Positions 34,900 through 49,600 are shown, counted from the stretch's first letter. The stretch: DNA of 64,000 nucleotides from Dicaeum eximium (GCA_013396995.1 VWZP01006072.1:124001-188000); one strand, 5' to 3'. Translations and numbers: made by a program. The notes: generated by a model from the letters alone, not told the origin.

Positions 34900-36350
34900 A
34901 TGCTGGGACCCTTGCCACTCACTCCAATTGAGTAACATCAAAGTCACCTTATGTGTGACCTGCTCTCTCTCACTTCTGGGTGCAGGTCTTTCTAACAAAG
35001 CTTATAAAACACATTTTTCTACCCATCCCCATAGTTCAGAGCACCAGCCTATACTCATTCTGCATTTCATTCTGGCCTTAATAAATGCACACATGTTCAG
35101 ACCATGCAAAATGCTGTCACAAACACTCCCAGCCCACTCTTTACACTCGTTCCCCCAGCAGCCCCATCACATCACACTGCACTTTCCGACACAGCATCTT
35201 CCAATTCTGGTATCACTCATTTACCAATTTCAGGAACAATTTACTGGCAACACTAGCAAAGCTGATTCACTGCCATCTTTCTATTTTTTCCTTAAAACTC
35301 TGCCTGCTGTATTGACCTCTGAAACCCTGACAATGGCTTGGGCACTGCTTGATGGAAGCCTCATCTTCCCTCATAAGCAATGCTTTCTATTTCCCACCTC
35401 CTGTCTCTGTGTGTCATCTGCCCTTGACTCACTCTCTCTCAGAGAGATTTTAACTCTGTGCAGAAAGGAACCCTTTTCATTCTGGCTTGTACAACTCATT
35501 CTGGACTCTCATGTGAGTTTTCAATTGTCGTGCTAATGTGCCATAACATTCATTAACCTTGGGACAGATTCTGTCCTCTACAAAGCAAGCACAACAGCTT
35601 CAAGTTCATAAAGCACAACAGCTTCAAGTTCATAATGTTCTTACCCACACTCCGTCTGCAATATTCATCAAACCCTTTTTAACTTGGGTGCCATCCATGT
35701 TTTGCAGTATTCATGCTTTTTCAGCCTTCTTGCTTCCATCACAGTGATGCCAAACTCCGTCCAACTAATTTCTTGGCTTTCCTTTCTTCTTCCAACCCTA
35801 TCAGCAACATTCACAATGTTCTTGCATCCTTTTCCCTTATAACTTACTGGATTGTAACATTCATTTACCTGGCCTCCTTCCAGCCTCACCTCCAGAAAAA
35901 CAACCTTATTAGGAAAATCAGCTTCAGGCTTCTAAACATCCACTGAATTTCTGCTCTACTGATTCAGCAGCACTGTTGTGTCCCTCTCATTATTCCCACT
36001 AATTAAAGTCCATTACAGAACAGGAGTCCACCTTTCACTCCCCTACCATTTCCTGTTCCTCTCAGACTACATTCCCAACTGTCTCTCAGAAGCTCATCTT
36101 GCTTCCTGAGTCACCCAGATCTAGCTTTCATAAGGTCCCTTTCTGTTCTTATTACCCAGAACTTAAATACCTGCCTCACTTTTTTCCATCTTACCCCGTA
36201 CATATTTATTAACTTGGATTTCCAGAGCACTGTTTTTTTTTCCCAATCCTGCTGTTTTTTCAGCTCCTCTGCCCTGCCACTCCCTGTCCTTTGTCTAGAG
36301 CATCTTATTCACTAGCTTAGTCATCTTCCTGTCTTTTAAATGGACTGTAT
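34900..36350. other. C/T-biased block, probable decayed repeat
   Basis: For roughly 1.4 kb the plus strand is C+T-rich and G-poor, with CTTCC, TTCTC and CACCTC words. Its texture matches blocks at 4.43-4.80 and 42.65-43.1 kb. The bias removes many stops, which explains a 202-codon frame (34928-35536) with no recognisable domain. I suspect an old dispersed repeat but cannot name the family. Confidence 0.4.
35587..35634. repeat. Perfect 24-base tandem duplication
   Basis: Two back-to-back copies of a 24-base unit (AAGCACAACAGC followed by TTCAAGTTCATA) with no mismatch. The length is a multiple of three, but no coding context is evident. Confidence 0.95.
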
Positions 36351-39300
36351 TTTATTTTGCATTTTTCTATTTGCTCTTCACCAAAACAACTCGGCAGCAT
36401 CCTCACCACAGAAAGCTGAGCTTCCCACTGAAGTTGAGGCTCCTTGATTGCTCAGGCTGCTGGCAGGCCCTTTGGTCCAGGGACACCTCCTGGAAACAAG
36501 CCACTGGCTCCATCGGAGGCGAATCAGGGTGCGGTTCTGAGGGAGCCTCACTGCAGGCATCACTTCCTCTCTTACAGCAGTGGTGAGCATGCACCCCTGC
36601 TGGTATTTTCCATTCCTGTAGCCCCACAGGACTCTTGTAACATCACATGCTCCCTATGTCTGACGCCACACCCAGGGTATGCAACATGTTCTTGACACAT
36701 GCTATAAAATGCTCATTTGAGTACTAGGCTGGGACAACTCAGTTAAGTCTCTACAGGGAGTGGAACTGGCTCTTGAAACAGAGCTGGATACATTAAAGAG
36801 GAGCTCCTGTTTAGAGCTATTTGCAATAACAAAAACCTCAAAAACATACAGAAGATGAAGAAGAAAAATACTGAAAAAATATCAAGAACAGAGAGCAGTA
36901 TTTTAAAAGAACACATATCATAGAAACTGAAAGAGGGGAATACCTGCTTCATGTCATCATGTGAATAAAGTTGTTGTGCATAAATTTGGATTCAGTTTCT
37001 GAGAAGGAAAAGACTCCTCAGGGCCACTCCTCCAGGTCTACATTTACTGCCTTTTACTGACAGCAGTGCATTTCACTGTTTGTCAGACACCATAAGAGCT
37101 GTAGAATAAGCATGTTCAATCTGCAACATACTCTGACCTGGGGAGGAAGAGGGTGGTTCAGGGTTGTTGGTGAATAGTTAAAAGACTGCAACTTCTACTC
37201 CTTCCTCCTTTTCTACTTCCACTGTCTCCAGAAAAGCAGGAACCCCATTTGCCAGTTTTTCAGGCTTTCTATCTGGCTGTCTATGGATTCCCATAGGCCA
37301 TTCATGGAGGAAGAGGATTATTCATTTTGGACCCAATACCTCTTTGCTCCTAGTCCCAGCTTGTTGGGAGTAAGGTCATACTGGAACATTGGTCTGTGTT
37401 TTGCAATACACCTTTTTTATATTCTAAACATTGTACACTTTACCCATAAGGGTATCTTAAAAGTAGTATTTTCGTATTTCCAAACACTAAGACTTAAGTG
37501 TTAAGCAGCAGTGGTGCATTGTATTTTAGTTATCTTTATAAAAAGCTCCAGCTTACTGAGACAACATGTTAATATTGTCATGCTAATATATACTCCTCAA
37601 ATAAAAATACCAGACTGTTCACCTCACCTGTGTGAGGAAGAGAAACAATCAAGTGTCAGACTACACAAAAATGTGTTTTAACCTTCTTGAGCAGTATTTT
37701 CTCCTGCTATGATTATTTTATAATCCTACTGTAACTCTGTCAGACCTCCTACACAGACACACTTGCTAATACTCTAGTTTGATTCCTGAATCTACAGCAT
37801 TAAAGGCTTGGGAGAACTTCTCAAATAAAAAACCCTTATAGGCATAAGCCACTGAGAAGGTGAGGTTAAAAGTTTACATTTGATAATAAGAAGTCTGATG
37901 GAACAGACAGGGTTTTAGACAATATATCCCAGCATCAGGATAATACTGAAATAATGTTGAAACACCATCAGTCTATCTAGTAAACAAATTAGAAAATAAC
38001 CTAGATATCATAATGGATTCTCCCCCCTGCCCAGTGCTATTTTTAGAGTCTCACATCTGCCCTACATGCTTGTCCAGTAGCAACCTTGATGGACAAACAC
38101 TTTTTTTTCCGTTCAGGAAAACACAGGACAGATGGTGTTCAAAGTATTTCTCTCCGAGATAACAAGTTTTCCGCTTTTTATAAACTCACTTATCTTCAAA
38201 CTGTGACAGCTGTGAGTTTAAAGATAAAATCAAAATGATCCAGATCTTGTTCATCTCCTTTCTCTAAGGTCTCTGAAAGGTCACACAAACATGTCTCACT
38301 CAAGTTTTCTACAGAATGTGAAATGTTTTTCTTAGTTTAAACTTACTGGTATTTTAGAAAAAAAAGCAATGTATTCTTCTGCATTTTTACCAAGTTATGT
38401 CTCAGGTCTGTATTGTGAATTTGGGATCTTCTGGATCCATTTGTATAGTATACCAGATAGTACTTCCCTCCAAGATCTATTTATAGCAGTGATTACATTT
38501 CCTCATTCCTCCCATACTAGCATACATGGCAGTGTTACTAACCTACATTTTCTACTTCCATGTAGTCTCTCATGTTAGATTGTATTCTACACTCTGGTTA
38601 TCCTCATCATCCTCCCCTGTATCCTGTTTGGCTTCAAATTATCTTTCTGCAGCATGGATGAGCAGAATGATGTCTGTTAGTGTGAAAGGGCTCTCAGGGG
38701 CAGCTCCAGGGGGACACAAGCATGCCTCTGTTCTCACACATCCCGGAGTCACACCTGTGATCAGCCTGACTTCACAGTGCTCCTCTGACTGGCCAGCAGG
38801 CTCAAACCTCCTCCTTGCCAGTGCTGCTGCTGGATAAGCTCTCATCTACATTTGCCATCTGCTCCTAAATCCACCACTTTCTGTTTTATGCGGTGACGTT
38901 TTGTTCCGTTTTTATTACTTTGTTTCTCAAGGATATTCCATTTTAGTTGCATAAAAAAACCTCATCCTCTGTGTTAAGGGCTTCTCCTACTCTGCACCAT
39001 CTAGTGCTTTAATCAAATTTAATCAATTAGTCCAAACATTTTAGTAAAAACATGAAGCAAGTAATTCCCAAAATGTGCTAACAGCTATTGGCAGACAAAA
39101 CTATTTCACCACAACACTCCACCTGTTTCAATACCACATAGCCAACATCTCATAAACTCATTCCTACCTAATTTACTGTTCACTCTACTAATCCCAGTCT
39201 TCCTCTGATTGTTCATTGCTTCACATACTGTGGAATGCATTACAAAAGTCTAGATAAATGATATTAATTACATTTTCTTGCTTCATGACAAAGCCAACCA

Positions 39301-39689
39301 AAGTTTTTATTCAGGTGGGCCCATGATATAGCATTTCAAGTGCTGATGGTAAGAGCAGACCAGGATTAAGGGCTGGGGGAGGAAACACACAGTAGCTATA
39401 ATCAGTCTGTTTGTGAAGACTTTAAAGAATACAAGACCATGAGTACAAGGCAGCATTAAATCAAAAATGTCAAAGCAAATTTCCTTGCCAAATAGAAGAG
39501 CAGGCTTGACAAGCAGATCTATATCCTGACAGTTTGCCTCCTATGATACCCATGTGTGCAAGCTAAACACATTAGACCCAAATGAAATTAATGGAGGTGC
39601 CTATCAAGAAAAAAGAAAGAATAAACAAAACAAAAAAATTCTAAACAAAGCAAACAAACAAAGACCCACCTCCAAACATTCAGAAATCA
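36351..39689. other. Intronic DNA: nothing recognised
   Basis: AT-rich sequence with scattered short frames on both strands. No exon, RNA gene or mobile element was recognised. An A-rich stretch with ACAAA words at about 39.6-39.66 kb immediately precedes the LINE fragment. Confidence 0.65.
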
Positions 39690-40375
39690 CCACTAACTAT
39701 CTGTCAAAATATGCAAAATGTGTATGTAGAATGCAGTTCCCAAAGTCACCTCCACTGGTTCTGGTCTTACTCACTATATTTATTAGTGACCCAGATCATG
39801 AAACAGAGCCCACATTTATTAAATTGACAACCAACCAGCTTGATGGGACTGCAAATTATATTAGAGGACAAAAAGGAAAACTGGACAAGTGGTCTAAGAA
39901 AAAAAAATGACATGCAAAACACTGCACGTAGGCAGAAGGCAACAGCAAAAATACTGATTGGCTAAGGAAGAATTCCATAGAAAAAGAGAGGTTAGGTTCA
40001 ATTTATGGACTAAGTTAACAGTATCATGCTGTAAAAATATAAACACAATACTGGGATATATGAATGTTTGTACAACCTGTGTTCAGCATTCATAAAGCCT
40101 CAGTTACAGTACTATAAAGTGAGCAGAGTTCTTGATACTGATCTTAAAGGTAGGTATGTACAATAAAATGAACATAGTTTTGGAAAATACCATAGATGAA
40201 TACAGACTGAAGAGACTGGGAGGGGAAAACAGCTGGGTGTGTCTCCAGTTATGAAAACAGGATGCTGCAAGGAATAATTTCTTAATCTCTACAGCAGACA
40301 CAACAAGTTTTAACTGCCTTAATTTAGATTAGATGATCTCAATGTCTTTTTCAGTCATACAATTCTAGATTATCT
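39690..40375 (+). mobile_element. Decayed CR1-type LINE fragment, 3' end
   Basis: This is an old plus-strand fragment of a CR1/L3-type non-LTR retrotransposon. Near 39.77-39.84 kb the frame reads like the reverse-transcriptase region after the catalytic block (ISDPDHETEPTFIKLTTNQLDG), with many stops further on. At about 40.19-40.26 kb the GAAGAGACTGGGAGGGGA box resembles the conserved CR1 3' region. It ends with AGATTAGATGATCTCAATG and CATACAATTCTAG, which match the CR1 terminus (GACTAGATGACCT...ATTCTATGATTC in family consensus). It is 5'-truncated, stop-ridden and not mobile. Family assignment is from memory of CR1 consensus sequences. Confidence 0.7.
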
Positions 40376-43300
40376 GCCAAGTCACTTACCTCTCCCAAAT
40401 AAAACAGCATTTAGAAACACATAGCTAAATCAATAATATCTTTAAGTCTGCTTTTATTATGCCATGTACCTCTCTGCCCAACATCACCTGCTTCATGGCT
40501 TCTCTCCATTCAAACCATTGTTCCTGGGAGAGCTGCAATGCAAAAAGAGTGTCAAGACCTTGGTCCCTGGCAGCAGTATTCCAGCACTCTTGAGAGCTGG
40601 GAGGTACCAGCTTTCCCTGGCTGCACTGATCCCAGCCTCCACATTCCCACCAGGGGAGCTGAACAGGAAGATTTACCTGCAGACCTTGGGAAAGGTTCTG
40701 GCAGATCATGCCTGACCTGAATGCCATAGAATGGCCTTCCTTGTCTTGAAGATTAATTCTCCCCAAAGACAAGTATAGGGTCAATAAAATTCACTCTCTG
40801 AAGTAGATATATTGTAGTTTACTTTATTTTCTTTCATCTCCCAAATCCTTGACTGCCCCTCACCCACACGCCACAGTGCCTTCCAAAGTTTTACGTATTG
40901 TGAGGATAGACTGACAGGCTTTTAATTGCTTGCCTAATTCTTCCCTTCTCCCTCTTCATGGTGGCACTGCTTTCTCCAATGATTGGTATCACCCTGAAGG
41001 AAAAATTAGCTAAAATAGTTGCAATCAACACTAATTTTTTCCTAATTGTGAGATTAAAATTTCTCTTGGTCTCTGAGTATTTTACGATCCTGAAGTTCCC
41101 TCTGGTTGTAGCAATTTCCATTCTCTTATTCTCATATATCTAGTATTTTCCTCTATTTATCATTATCCTTACTGAAAATTAAGCCAATGTTTTATTTCTG
41201 TATTATGGTTATTCTCTATCCTCATCATACAAAACCTTATTTTCATTTGCTTTCACATAATTTGCAAGATCAAGTTTAATGTTGAGAAACAAACCTGAAT
41301 TAAGTTGTCCTGTCCTCTTCCCCCCCTCCACCTTTCCCCCACCTCCACTGCTTGCAAGATTCCTGCATTAGTTGTACTATATATTCTCAGGCTGACTATT
41401 CATCCATTTTGAACTACAGACCAGGATAACTCTTTACTGAGGATTCAGTTTCCAAGCAAGCTTTACATACCTGTAAGTTCCAGAAATTGAGTCCTGAGGC
41501 TCCTTACACCTGTGACCAGTTTTGCTCATTTAAATTTGCCCCTAAGATTCAAAACCTAGATTTCCAAACAAACTTCTCTATGTTTTTTCCACATCTTTCA
41601 AATTGAATCAACCCATGATTACTCATGGTGCGATTTTACATTCCAGTTCATCAGATGAACTGTAAGCTGCACTGGCTGGGGATGCCTGGCTGCCTGAGCA
41701 GTCCCAAGCAGTGGCTGCAGCTCTGTGGAGCTCTGATCCATCAGAACTCACCCCCATCTCACTGACTCATTCATTCCCACTGGAGTCACCTTGCTGATGT
41801 AACTCAGGCCTTGGCTGTGTGACTGCTCACATGAGCTAGGCAGGGGCAGAGAGAAGGGAGCCAGCTCTTTCAGCAGATGATAAAGCATAAAGGGAAACTA
41901 AATACTCAATCCAAAATGGTTTTCTAGAATATCCTCACTGCTTTTCAAAGTGAAGGCTAAAGTAACACTTTCTTCCCGTTGGTTCAGTGACTAGTTTGAG
42001 AAAGAAACTTGCCAGCAATCAAATCCAGGAGTGGCCCAATCACTTCTTCTCTTATCTCCACCTGGGAAAGTAAACCACCTGATAATAAGGCAGTATTTAT
42101 CTAACAACACTACATACAAAGATCCCTACTCCTATTTGAGTCTAACCCTGGGGCTAACACAGATTCTTTGCTCTTTCTGTCATCTTTTTCCAAAGTGATT
42201 TTCAGCCAAACTGATTTCAGTCTGACATTTTTAACACCAAAGCCTTTTTTCTAGTCCACTATATAACTAGTACTGCACAACTTTTGCTTTTGTTCAGTTA
42301 TTTCTGAACAGCACAAAACCATTTAAACACATCTAGTCCAGTTAGTAAGAGCATTCTGCCAACCTTCTGATACTTTGATGTTTTATATCCTGACCTCTAT
42401 GAGAAGCTCAGATTCCTCCATTTTGTTGTCTAAGCTCTCAACATTTCAGTTATTTCTTAGCAATCACATACCATTATCCAGTGGAAATTTTCCCCCAGCT
42501 GCAATGCCTGACTATCTTGGAACTCTTTTCCTTCTCAGTTGGTACTAGTCTTCTACCCACTGGCACTTTTTCATATACCAAGAAAGAAACAGTATTTACC
42601 CAACAGCTCTCTCCTAAAAACTGAGATCTGAATGGAGGTTGCATTGCTGGTCAAAGCTTTTCCTCACACTGAAGTTCCCAGCCATTGCACTAGCCACCTT
42701 CTCCAAAGGCAGTTTTTCTAGGTACTTGGGATCAGAGCCTCTCTCTGAGTTCTCTCCTCAGTGCTCTCTCCACCAGGTACTGTACTTCCACTTAGGATTG
42801 TCAGAGCACCTACTCTGCCTTCTCCAGGATGGTACGCACATCTGTAATCCACCACGGGAGAAAATTTGCTGTCGTTTACCCTATCATGAAGGCTAATGAT
42901 GGAGTTTTTCCTTCCCACTCCCACTCAAATCCCTTCAGGATCTTTCTCAGCTTTCTCATTCCTCCTTATCATTCAGCAGCATCAAAAGTCCCACCAAGAA
43001 ATCTGCAGTTCCTCAGCCTTCCCTTAATTCTTGGATCTGATTTAAGTTCCAGCCTCATTGCCAATTGCATCTTGAGCCTCCCTGCTTTTCTGGCTTTTTT
43101 CCTCTTCACTTTTGAACTGCATTAGTAATTTCATGCATATTATATTTAGTCATCTTTATTAAATCTGCCATTTTTCAGGTTTCCTCCACCATCCCCTCAA
43201 TTATTAACTCTCCTTTGTTTTGAGTGCCTGCCTTTACAAAGGACACACACTAAACTCCCTTGATATACTCACCAGTTACACAGCAACTACTTATCAGCTG

Positions 43301-46300
43301 CTTGACTTTGAAACTTCTTGTCTAGAGGAATTTCAGTCCTTTCCTTTAGATCAGCTGTGGGCAGCAGCAGGAACCAGTCTCATACTCAAGTTCAAATGCT
43401 GTCCATAAATTACATTCGAATCAAACTCTTGTCACTGGTCCTCAAGAAAGATTTGCTTCCCAAGGCCTCAGGAGAGGGTGCTGTGCTGGCTTTGCTGACC
43501 TCTGCTATAAGCTCAGTGCTTTATAACAAACTGGATGTGTCAAAGATGTCTGCTTTGGTTATTCCAGTGGAAGTCTATCCAAATTTGGCACAGTTAGAGG
43601 CCTTAAAAAAAAAAGAGTTCACAGATATCTGACTGAGAAATGCTTGCAAGCAAGGTGCTGTTTCCATTCCTGCCAATCACTGTTCCTGATTACTGAGGGT
43701 TGTGGCCTTAGAGATCAGGACAAAGCGTGCTCCCCATTGCTGGCACCCAGCACTAAAGAAAAAGGGAGACAAAAGCAGTGGAGAGGGCACAGGGGCAGGG
43801 AGAGAACCACCAGGTGGGTGAGAATGAATGAACACACAAAACAGCTGGCAATGCATTAACAAGAATAGAAAGCTCTATGTACTACCACCACACATCCCCC
43901 TTGGAAGATGGAAACACACCTAGAATCCCTGGGCAACATTCCTCTGGTTTTTTACAAAGAACTTACTGCTTCTTTTGTAGCTGGGCCACAAAACCAGCCA
44001 GCCAACTGATGTGGAAAAAAGCTCTTTGCTCTGTATTAAGAGGGATTAAGCTTCTCCCTTCCTCACTCCCTTTTCTCCATCATTTAAAACAGGGATCCTT
44101 CAGGGATCCCTCCCACCCCAAACTGACTGGAAGGAGCAGCATTTTATTTCTTCAAGTACTACCTGCTTGCAAGAGTGTCAAAGCAGAAATCATCCAGGCA
44201 CTCTCCTCAGACACTGTTCTGCTCAACACCTTCCTCTCTTTCCTGGCCTCTGTCACTTCTGAGTATATTTGCCACTTGAAAGACACTTATATATGTGAGG
44301 ATGAGAACATTGTCCTTTATTTTTGCCTTTCAGCTTAGTGTAGTAATTAATTATTTTAAATAATTCTCCTGCTTGTGTTCAATTTTTTTGTAACAGTATT
44401 TCAATTTACGATTTAAATTACTTTTTTTTTTCTTGCCCAACTAGCCAGGCATAACTGACCCAAAACTATCAATAAATCAGATAACAGCTTCAAATCTAGA
44501 AGTATTCAAAAGTTGGGGGAGTTTACTCCTATTTAAGATATCCTCAAGTTGATATTAAAGACATAAACAATGGATGGAAGTTTAAAAACAAAGCCTCCCT
44601 TTGGTCTTTATAGTCTCATACCTGTAAAATGTTTTTAAGAACTTTACTCTCTTCCTTAACCCCAAAGTAATAAGACCAAGCTTTACATAAGCCAGATATT
44701 GAGGGAACAGAAGAGTAACTCTCACTGACAGGTTTTTCTTTTTCTCTGAAAGAGAGCTATATCAAACCAAGACTCACAAACAGAGCTAGACAATAGAGCA
44801 AGCACTAAGTCTCTAGGACATTTCCTCCCTCCCCCCCACAACTGCATAGTGCTATAACACTGCACACTGAATTACTTCAGGAGAATCTATAAAATAAATG
44901 ACCCATTTCTGGTCAAAAATCCCAGCTGTGAATCACACAGCCATTTGGCCTATAAAAAGCAAAAAACATAACCTTTCCTGCACCTCGCCACCCCTAAACT
45001 CCCCCCCCCACAACCTGTTCTGGTACAGAAAAAAGAAATAAGTGTGATGTTTTCCAATTAATATAAAAGCTAAAGACATTTTGAGAAAGAAGCACAGTTA
45101 CTTTACTTTTAGAACTATCCTCCTGTATTACAAAATCATTTTGGCATACCTGCAGTGAAATGCTTCATTCCTCTCTCTCAGTCATTATTCAGCCTCTGAA
45201 ACTCTCTGGGCTTCTCTAAAACTGAGTTATACCTGACTTTCTCTAAGATTACTAGTCCTGGAAAGAAAAGGGATAAGGAAAAATACATCCACAGGTTTGA
45301 GTCTATTTTAGCAGAACTAAAGATGCTTTGCACTAAATGGCTTTAATAGTAGTTTTAATAATAGAAGAAACTCCCATACTGGCAACTTTTTGTCTGCCTT
45401 CAAGATAAACGATGACCTAAGTAACATTATCAATGGACTTCAGCAATAAATACCTCGTCATTGTAATGAAAAAGAAATAGACCCCTAGTTGTCAGAGCAG
45501 AATCTAAATTAGGTTTCTATATTTAGAAGCACCACCTTTCTTTTGAGGATAGTAATGTGCTTCAGTTGAAGGGCAAAAGAACTCATAGGAAGTTGGTGCA
45601 GAAGCTCCTGAACACGAGTGAGGGGCAAAAGAGTTCAAAGAAATTTATATGTAATGATGATGTGTATCAAATGTAATTATAACATCAACGTTAAAACTAA
45701 CTTGTGGAAGATGGGAGGTGTATGAAATTGAAATTTTGTTCTCTGGTCTGGTAATACCTTGCAGCCCTACTTCTCAGATGCAAAAACTTAGGAATTATTT
45801 TCAGAAGTGTTTTCTCTGTGATGCACAGACACCCCACTGAACTCTAGATTGTAAAAGTCTTTATAATATGAAATATATACTTTATTGGAAGTGACATTCT
45901 GCTGCACAACCTTACTTTTCCAATCAGAGAGCCCTTAGCATTGGGCTAAAAACTACATTTTAAGGATCACAGTAGCTTGAAGATTGATGAGCATAAGAAA
46001 AATATATGGAGAAAACAATATTTTTTTTAAATTTTTTTTTTTCCCCATGCAAACTTTGCTGGTGTAGGCATTGTGCCACAGAAGAAGACCATAACCTGAC
46101 TTGTGGCAGGAAGCAGAGGCACACCCAGTCTTCCACATACCTCTTTGTAGCAGTGTGGTGGAAAGCAGAAGCCAGTCAGACCACACTAACGGCGGAGGGT
46201 CAGCATTCCTTTCACCACTGCTCCTTACTGGAACATGCCTTCCTGAATACTCACAGGCTACCTTCACTGCAGTCAAGTGCCATAAATTAACTTTTTTTTG

Positions 46301-46690
46301 TTCCTCAGCAATGTTTTTGAAAGCAAACCCTCATTGAAGAGCCGAATGCTGCATGCAAAAGGTTGACGCTTATGAATGCTTCCTAAGGGATGCAGCCCAA
46401 ATAAATATATTTGAGTATATTTTGGCTATCACTAGAAATTAAAAAGCATGGGCAATAATTTAATTTCTGCTTGCTGATAGGTGAGTCTAATACAGAGATT
46501 ATTAAGAGCAATCAAACCAGGTTTTGCATTATGTGCCAAAGAGTTCTTGAAGCATTTAAACTCGAGCTTTCTTCCATGCCCTCTGTGGTGGACCGGGGGG
46601 AGAGTATTCCTGAACATTAATCCAGTCTGGATTCCTTCAGGCTTTCTATTTTAGCAAAAAGAAATCTGCTAACATATTAAAGAATTTCAG
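40376..46690. other. Intronic DNA: little recognised
   Basis: AT-rich sequence with a C/T-biased block at about 42.65-43.1 kb and C-runs near 44.83 and 45.0 kb. A 153-codon plus frame (43877-44338) has no recognisable domain, no conserved splice context and average composition. I regard it as chance. Confidence 0.65.
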
Positions 46691-49600
46691 TCTGTTTCAT
46701 GAAACTTTAGTGCCTTTGGTGTTTACTGAGTTGCCTGTTAGTTTTCCTGCCTGTTGCCCCAGCAGGCAGTGGAGCAGAGGAATACCCGTGTTTGAGAAGG
46801 AAAACCTGGTTTCAAGGTCCCCTTCCATCTGCTTCAGAGGAGTTTCTCTTTCCCTCAGCACCAGGCAGATGAACTTCTCTCTCCTACCTCCCATGTTAGC
46901 ATCCAAACCACACTCTGGGGTCAAAGGCACTGCTCAACCAAACAAAACCTCTCTCTACAAGTTTCCATCAGACATCCCTCTGGTTAGGAACAGTTTGTTT
47001 TGTCAAAACGTGCATTTCTGTGTCAACCTAAACCATTTAACAATGCTGGATAGTTTAATCCATCTGCTCTGCTTTACTAATTTAAATCAACTTCTCAACT
47101 GGTAGTTAAAGCTCCTTTGATCTCTACCACGTTATTACAACTGACTGCAATTATTGCATTAGAACATTAAGTATTATTTTCCACAGCACAATGTACTGAA
47201 TTTTAGAGGGTACCAGCCATCAGCCCTGAAGTCTGAACAGCCTTCAGTGCAGGGCAGTATTTAATCCAGAGAACACAGATATTTACACCAAGTTTTGCAA
47301 AAGGATTCCCTATGGGCAATCTGTTTTAACAACTGTTAGCCCACTGGGACATGTGAAATGACCATAGTTTTCCCTACTCTAAAAGTGGAGCCTGGATGAC
47401 CATCAATTTCAGAAGCATTCATGTTTGTTAACTGAATGCTCAAATTCTCATATTTACAAAGAAAAGGAGTGAAATGGGACCAATCAAAACGTACTAAATT
47501 AATAATTACATTTATTTTTAACAATTAAATTATTTCATCATATGTTTTCTTCTAGGTTACACCAAGTTACAGTAAATACTAACTTTTCAGTGCTTAAAGT
47601 AAGAAAAAAACTATGCAGAAGATTCATGCACTTTAATTTTTTTTTTCTATTTTAATAAAAGGCCTATTTTGTTATAGTGTCAATTTAGCTAGCTAAAACT
47701 CATGAATGTGCATGAGTGGCTTTTTTCTCCCCCCCATAATAGATAAGGAAAAAAAGATAAGTCACATTGAAGAATATTAAATATTATTAGATGGTTTTCA
47801 GAAAATTATGTACTCCTATACTAAAACACAGGACTAACACAGGTCTGGAAAGAAGCAACCAGATTCTTTTTTTTTTTCCACATGCCCTACACAACAGAGT
47901 TTACCATGTTCATATATTTGAATAAATTGGAAAGAAACTACCTTCTCTGTCAGATTTCCCTTAACTGTAGGTATTCTACTTTCTTACTCAAAAGTGATTT
48001 AAACCAGTGGTGATGTATTGGCAAGAGTCTGTCAATAAAATTAATCTCTTTGCATCAGAGTTGCTCATGATGCAAAGGCAGCAGCTGGCTCGTGTAGCCA
48101 ACATATTTACAATGCCCTGAAGGCAGACTGCAGGAGCTGCACTCAGGTCTGTGACACCTTGCTGGTTTGATGTCAGAGCACAGTCAGGAACAAAACCCCA
48201 GAGAACACAAGCCATGCACCCACAGAATATCCACACCAAGCTCCTGAGGAGCTCCCAGTGCCACTGGGAGCAGGAGACAACAGCAGTCCAGAGAAAATGC
48301 CCAGAGCACGCATTGAGGATGTGGCTGTGCTGCTCCACATCACCTGCTCCAGAGTCACTGCCTGTGTCACAGCTGCTCCCTCATGCTGTTGCTTATCCCC
48401 ACAGGGTCACAAGCTGCTCCAGGTTCCTAAAACTGCCTTAGCAAGTGTGTTCCTCTCCTACAGAAGTGGAAATGGCATCATGGGGTGCTTATGTTCAACA
48501 CAGCAGCATTCCTCCTTTGTTTGCAGGTAGCAAAAATTCACAGCCTTTTTACTAGCACACTTTTGATGTGAGGAAATATTAACCTTATGCAAGACCAGAA
48601 GTCTTGGGCTAGACTGGTAAGCAACTGCACCCTTCTTTTCCCCACAAGAAGAATTCTGTTCTGGACTGGTGCTGGCAAGTCTCCCTGAGAAGTCATGTGT
48701 TTTGGCATTTACTCTTTTAAGGCAGCACAGGGTTCCTCTTATAGCTTCTCAGAAACAGCAAGCAGATGTCCTTGTATTTGTTACATTCACACCACATTTC
48801 AGGACTTCATTTCCAATGAGGCTTGGGGTTTTTTTTCCAGAATTATTAATGAAAAAAAAAAAATTCTGTCTTCCTCAAAACTGCAGGTGTGAGGTAGCAG
48901 GCCAAAGTGCTACCTGCATCAGCCCTTCCCATTTCTCTAGATTCAGAGTAACCTCTTCCAATCACACAAGATAATCACCCCAGCTGAGAAACCTCAAACA
49001 TGAGAACTGCTCCGACTGACAAAAGCAGTGCAGGTGGGGCTGACAAAAAGCAGCATTTAATCACAGGTCTCAACATGCAGAGTTGTTATCACAGCATCCA
49101 CACTACTATCAGAAATCACAAAGCACGCCAGGTGGATGCTTACTTATTGTACATGTGAAATTCTAGGTGTCTGGTATGGTTTACGCAGTGCTGATCCCAG
49201 TGCACACACTGCAGCAGCCTGCAGATCCACACAGGAATTGTACAGCCCAGCTTCTGCCACTGGAGACAGCTTGGGGCTCACTTCAAGAGCTCCATATAAA
49301 TATCTCTGTGTTTCTACCCACCTGAGACTGAAAAAACTGCCAAGAGTACATGGGGAGAACATGGGCTACTACCCCTTAAAAACAGTTACAAAAGTATTGT
49401 GGCAGTACCATGTATTACCCTTAATTTTGCTCTTTTTTTGCAAAGGTAAAAATTGCTTTCTCATATTAATTCTCTCAGCACCGGGATTTCAAACCTTCTT
49501 TTTGGGAATGCTTTGTTGCAGCTGCTATGCTGATGAGGTTAGCTGGTACCTCCTTCATCTGGAAGCTCCGCTAATTCTTTTGTTTTTTCTAATGGTTGCA

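Noticed and set aside
34928..35536. 202-codon plus-strand frame
   Set aside because: It lies in a G-poor C/T-rich block where stops are rare. No domain or splice context was recognised.
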